A DNA stretch of 7,970 nt, taken from assembly GCA_947178115.1 (NCBI GenBank), contig CAMWXF010000065.1:1-7970 (forward strand), in the 5' to 3' direction. Shown in pieces: positions 6,601 through 7,970 of this stretch. The translations under genes and the position numbers were made by a program. This DNA comes from an uncultured Lachnospiraceae bacterium. GTDB lineage: Bacteria; Bacillota; Clostridia; Lachnospirales; Lachnospiraceae. The notes under the pieces were generated by a model. That model had not been told where the DNA came from. It searched no databases and saw only the letters and a list, made by a program, of their open reading frames with translations. Each line of letters starts with the position of its first letter. Position 1 is the first letter of the stretch.

Positions 6601-7266
6601 CTATATTTGATACCCTAATCCCCTGCGCGTCTTAATGTAGTCTGACAGACCCAGTTCATCCAGTTTACTCCGCAGGCGGGTAATATTGACGCTGAGCGTG
6701 TTATCGTCGATATAGATTTTATTATCCCACAAAGCTTCAATCAGATCTGCGCGGGAAACAATTTCCCCGGCATGAGCTATCAGGTGTGCCAGAATCTGGA
6801 TTTCGTTGCGCGTCAACTCAGCCGTATGCCCGTTTGCCGTTGCAGTACCCTTGGCCGGATTCAAATTCAGTCCGTTATACTCCGGAGAATCGACAGTGGG
6901 CTTCGGACTGCTTCGGCGCAGTACGACTTTAATTCGGGTAAGCAGCAACGGAATATTGTAAGGTTTGGTGATATAATCGTCGCCGCCCATACTGAGTGCC
7001 GCCAGTTCGTCCGCTGTAGAATCGTGACTGGTGACGAAGATGATAGGAGTATCGCTGCTTCGGCGCAGATCGGCGCACAGAGACAGGCCGTCCTGTTCGG
7101 GCAACCCTAAGTCCAATAGGATCAGGTCGGGCATTTCCCGGGCAGCCTGCTGTGTGATATCGTGAAAGGCGGTGACCGGAATGGGGTGGTAGCCTTCATT
7201 TTCCAGTAGGAGAGACAGCTCCTCCCGCACAGCCTTATCGTCTTCGATAATCATGATTTTTTGCAT
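6601..7266 (-). CDS. OmpR/BceR-type response regulator
   Basis: This 221-residue cytoplasmic transcription factor has a receiver domain (1-~115) and a winged-helix DNA-binding domain (~128-221). Receiver residues are all present: acidic pocket Glu8/Asp9/Asp10 in IIEDD, phospho-acceptor Asp52 in LILLDLGLPEQDG, Thr79 in IIFVTS, and Lys101 in ITKPY. The C-terminal half shows the OmpR-type pattern ELTRNEIQILAHL, then DNTLSVNITRLRSKL (recognition helix) and the wing TRRGLGYQI. It should be phosphorylated by the kinase gene that follows and activate the ATPase-permease genes through the inverted repeat at 5446-5461. Start choice: ATG 7266 has GGAGG (7273-7277) six bases upstream and begins with the canonical QKIMIIEDD. 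An in-frame ATG at 7281 lies upstream of that ribosome site and is unlikely. The stop of the DJ-1-like gene is 50 bp upstream, so co-transcription is possible. Confidence 0.94.
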   Translation of the reverse strand: MQKIMIIEDDKAVREELSLLLENEGYHPIPVTAFHDITQQAAREMPDLILLDLGLPEQDGLSLCADLRRSSDTPIIFVTSHDSTADELAALSMGGDDYITKPYNIPLLLTRIKVVLRRSSPKPTVDSPEYNGLNLNPAKGTATANGHTAELTRNEIQILAHLIAHAGEIVSRADLIEALWDNKIYIDDNTLSVNITRLRSKLDELGLSDYIKTRRGLGYQI

Positions 7267-7316
7267 GATAATCCTCCGCATTAGAGTAATTTGTTTCTAA
7301 GAGCAACGAGAAAAAA

Positions 7317-7895
7317 TTAAAATCCCATAGAATCCTTCACAATCTTCATCGCTTCTTCACCGCATAATTTTCCAAGAAGTGCGAAAGCAACATCCGGTGC
7401 CGTCTCGGGACAGTAAGAGGTGATTACGTTATCGTCTGTTACAATTCGTTCGTTTACCACATGAACGCCAAATTCCGCGAGCTGCTTCTGGCGGCAGGCG
7501 TTGTTAAGATGGTAAGTCGTTGCTTTTCGGTCTTTGAGAATCCCGCTTTTTCCTAAAGCAAGTGCAGCGACACATACAGAGGCGATGGGCTTTCCTGCGC
7601 GGTCGAATTCTTGAATCAACTTTGACAGGGCAGGGTGATAGGCTTCTTCATAAAAACCAAATTCTTCAAAACCTCCCGGAATCGCCAGGGCATCGTAATC
7701 ATCAACAGATATTTCATCGATCGTCCGGTCTGCGATAATCGGAATATGGAATGCACTGAGAACGGTTTTCGTGAATCCGCATGTTTCGACTTCCACAGGG
7801 TAGTGGTAGTCGTTCCGTGCCCATCCCATTACATCCACAAAAACGCTGAATTCCATTGTCTCAAACCCTTTTGCACAAAATAGTAATATTTTCAT
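7317..7895 (-). CDS. DJ-1/PfpI superfamily protein
   Basis: This 192-residue cytoplasmic protein has the flavodoxin-like fold of the DJ-1/ThiJ/PfpI family. The first strand and helix, KILLFCAKGFETMEF, match the DJ-1 opening, with Glu15 at the position of the glutamate that supports the reactive cysteine. DALAIPGGFEEFGF gives the conserved PGG turn. The nucleophile-elbow cysteine is Cys108 in IASVCVAALALGKSGIL. TTYHL and the late VITSYCPETAPDVAFALL segment also match the family pattern. Members include chaperones, glyoxalase-like and stress-protective proteins; which activity applies here cannot be read. Start choice: ATG 7895 begins exactly at the family's first strand. The in-frame ATG at 7946 would add 17 atypical residues and would include the GGAGGA ribosome site (7907-7912) in the coding region. 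That site is 11 bases from ATG 7895, slightly long. The gene may be first in the transcript leading into the regulator. Confidence 0.88.
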   Translation of the reverse strand: MKILLFCAKGFETMEFSVFVDVMGWARNDYHYPVEVETCGFTKTVLSAFHIPIIADRTIDEISVDDYDALAIPGGFEEFGFYEEAYHPALSKLIQEFDRAGKPIASVCVAALALGKSGILKDRKATTYHLNNACRQKQLAEFGVHVVNERIVTDDNVITSYCPETAPDVAFALLGKLCGEEAMKIVKDSMGF

Positions 7896-7934
7896 CGTTA
7901 ATGATATCCTCCGTGATCTACAGTTCTGTTTTTG

Positions 7935-7963
7935 ACCATAGCACATTTATAAAGCGGATTCAA
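7935..7963 (-). promoter_or_regulatory. Candidate sigma-A type promoter of the DJ-1-like gene
   Basis: On the - strand, TTGAAT (7958-7963) and TATGGT (7935-7940) are separated by exactly 17 bp; each matches four of six consensus bases. Predicted transcription would begin near 7928, giving a leader of about 33 bases before ATG 7895. That supports the shorter start, because the alternative ATG at 7946 would lie upstream of the transcription start. By-eye prediction. Confidence 0.42.
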
Positions 7964-7970
7964 CAGACTG

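Noticed and set aside
7281..7313. Promoter directly upstream of the response regulator
   Set aside because: TCTAAT could be a -10, but the only TTG-type -35 is 15-16 bp away and transcription would begin inside the ribosome binding site. Too weak to list.

Overview
The window looks like a chromosomal segment from a low-to-moderate GC Gram-positive anaerobe of the class Clostridia, most likely a Lachnospiraceae-type gut bacterium. This rests on the Bce-type two-component/ABC transporter module, purine-rich Shine-Dalgarno sites, codon use and protein style. It is an inference from sequence style, since no marker gene such as rRNA is present. Seven protein genes fill almost the whole window. I see no RNA gene, insertion sequence, CRISPR array or phage remnant, and no gene-free stretch longer than about 175 bases.

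Layout: an AT-rich leader (1-174) precedes a complete glutamine-dependent NAD+ synthetase gene on the + strand (175-2085). Everything else is on the - strand and converges on nadE. In order of transcription it is: a DJ-1/PfpI-family protein (7895-7317), an OmpR-family response regulator (7266-6601), an intramembrane-sensing histidine kinase (6544-5447), an ABC ATPase (5345-4587), a 10-helix FtsX-like permease (4600-2651) and a small membrane-anchored protein resembling an FMN-binding domain (2597-2130). Three starts are better placed downstream of the longest possible ORF start: DJ-1 at 7895, response regulator at 7266 and permease at GTG 4600.

The four middle genes form a textbook BceRS-BceAB module. 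In this family the transporter itself senses cell-envelope antibiotics or antimicrobial peptides, the kinase has almost no extracellular domain, and the regulator activates the transporter genes. The sequence supports that circuit. A near-consensus BceR-type inverted repeat (5447-5460) overlaps the kinase stop codon about 100 bp upstream of the ATPase start. A candidate -10 lies downstream of it, and a perfect 16-bp palindrome lies in the presumed 5' leader. The ATPase and permease genes overlap by 14 bp and look translationally coupled.

Most of the window is ordinary, and I do not see a clearly new system. The parts most worth a second look are the operator/palindrome architecture and the small FMN-binding-like membrane protein after the permease, which has lost the flavin-acceptor motif. 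The DJ-1 gene ahead of the regulator and an insertion in the kinase ATPase domain are lesser points.
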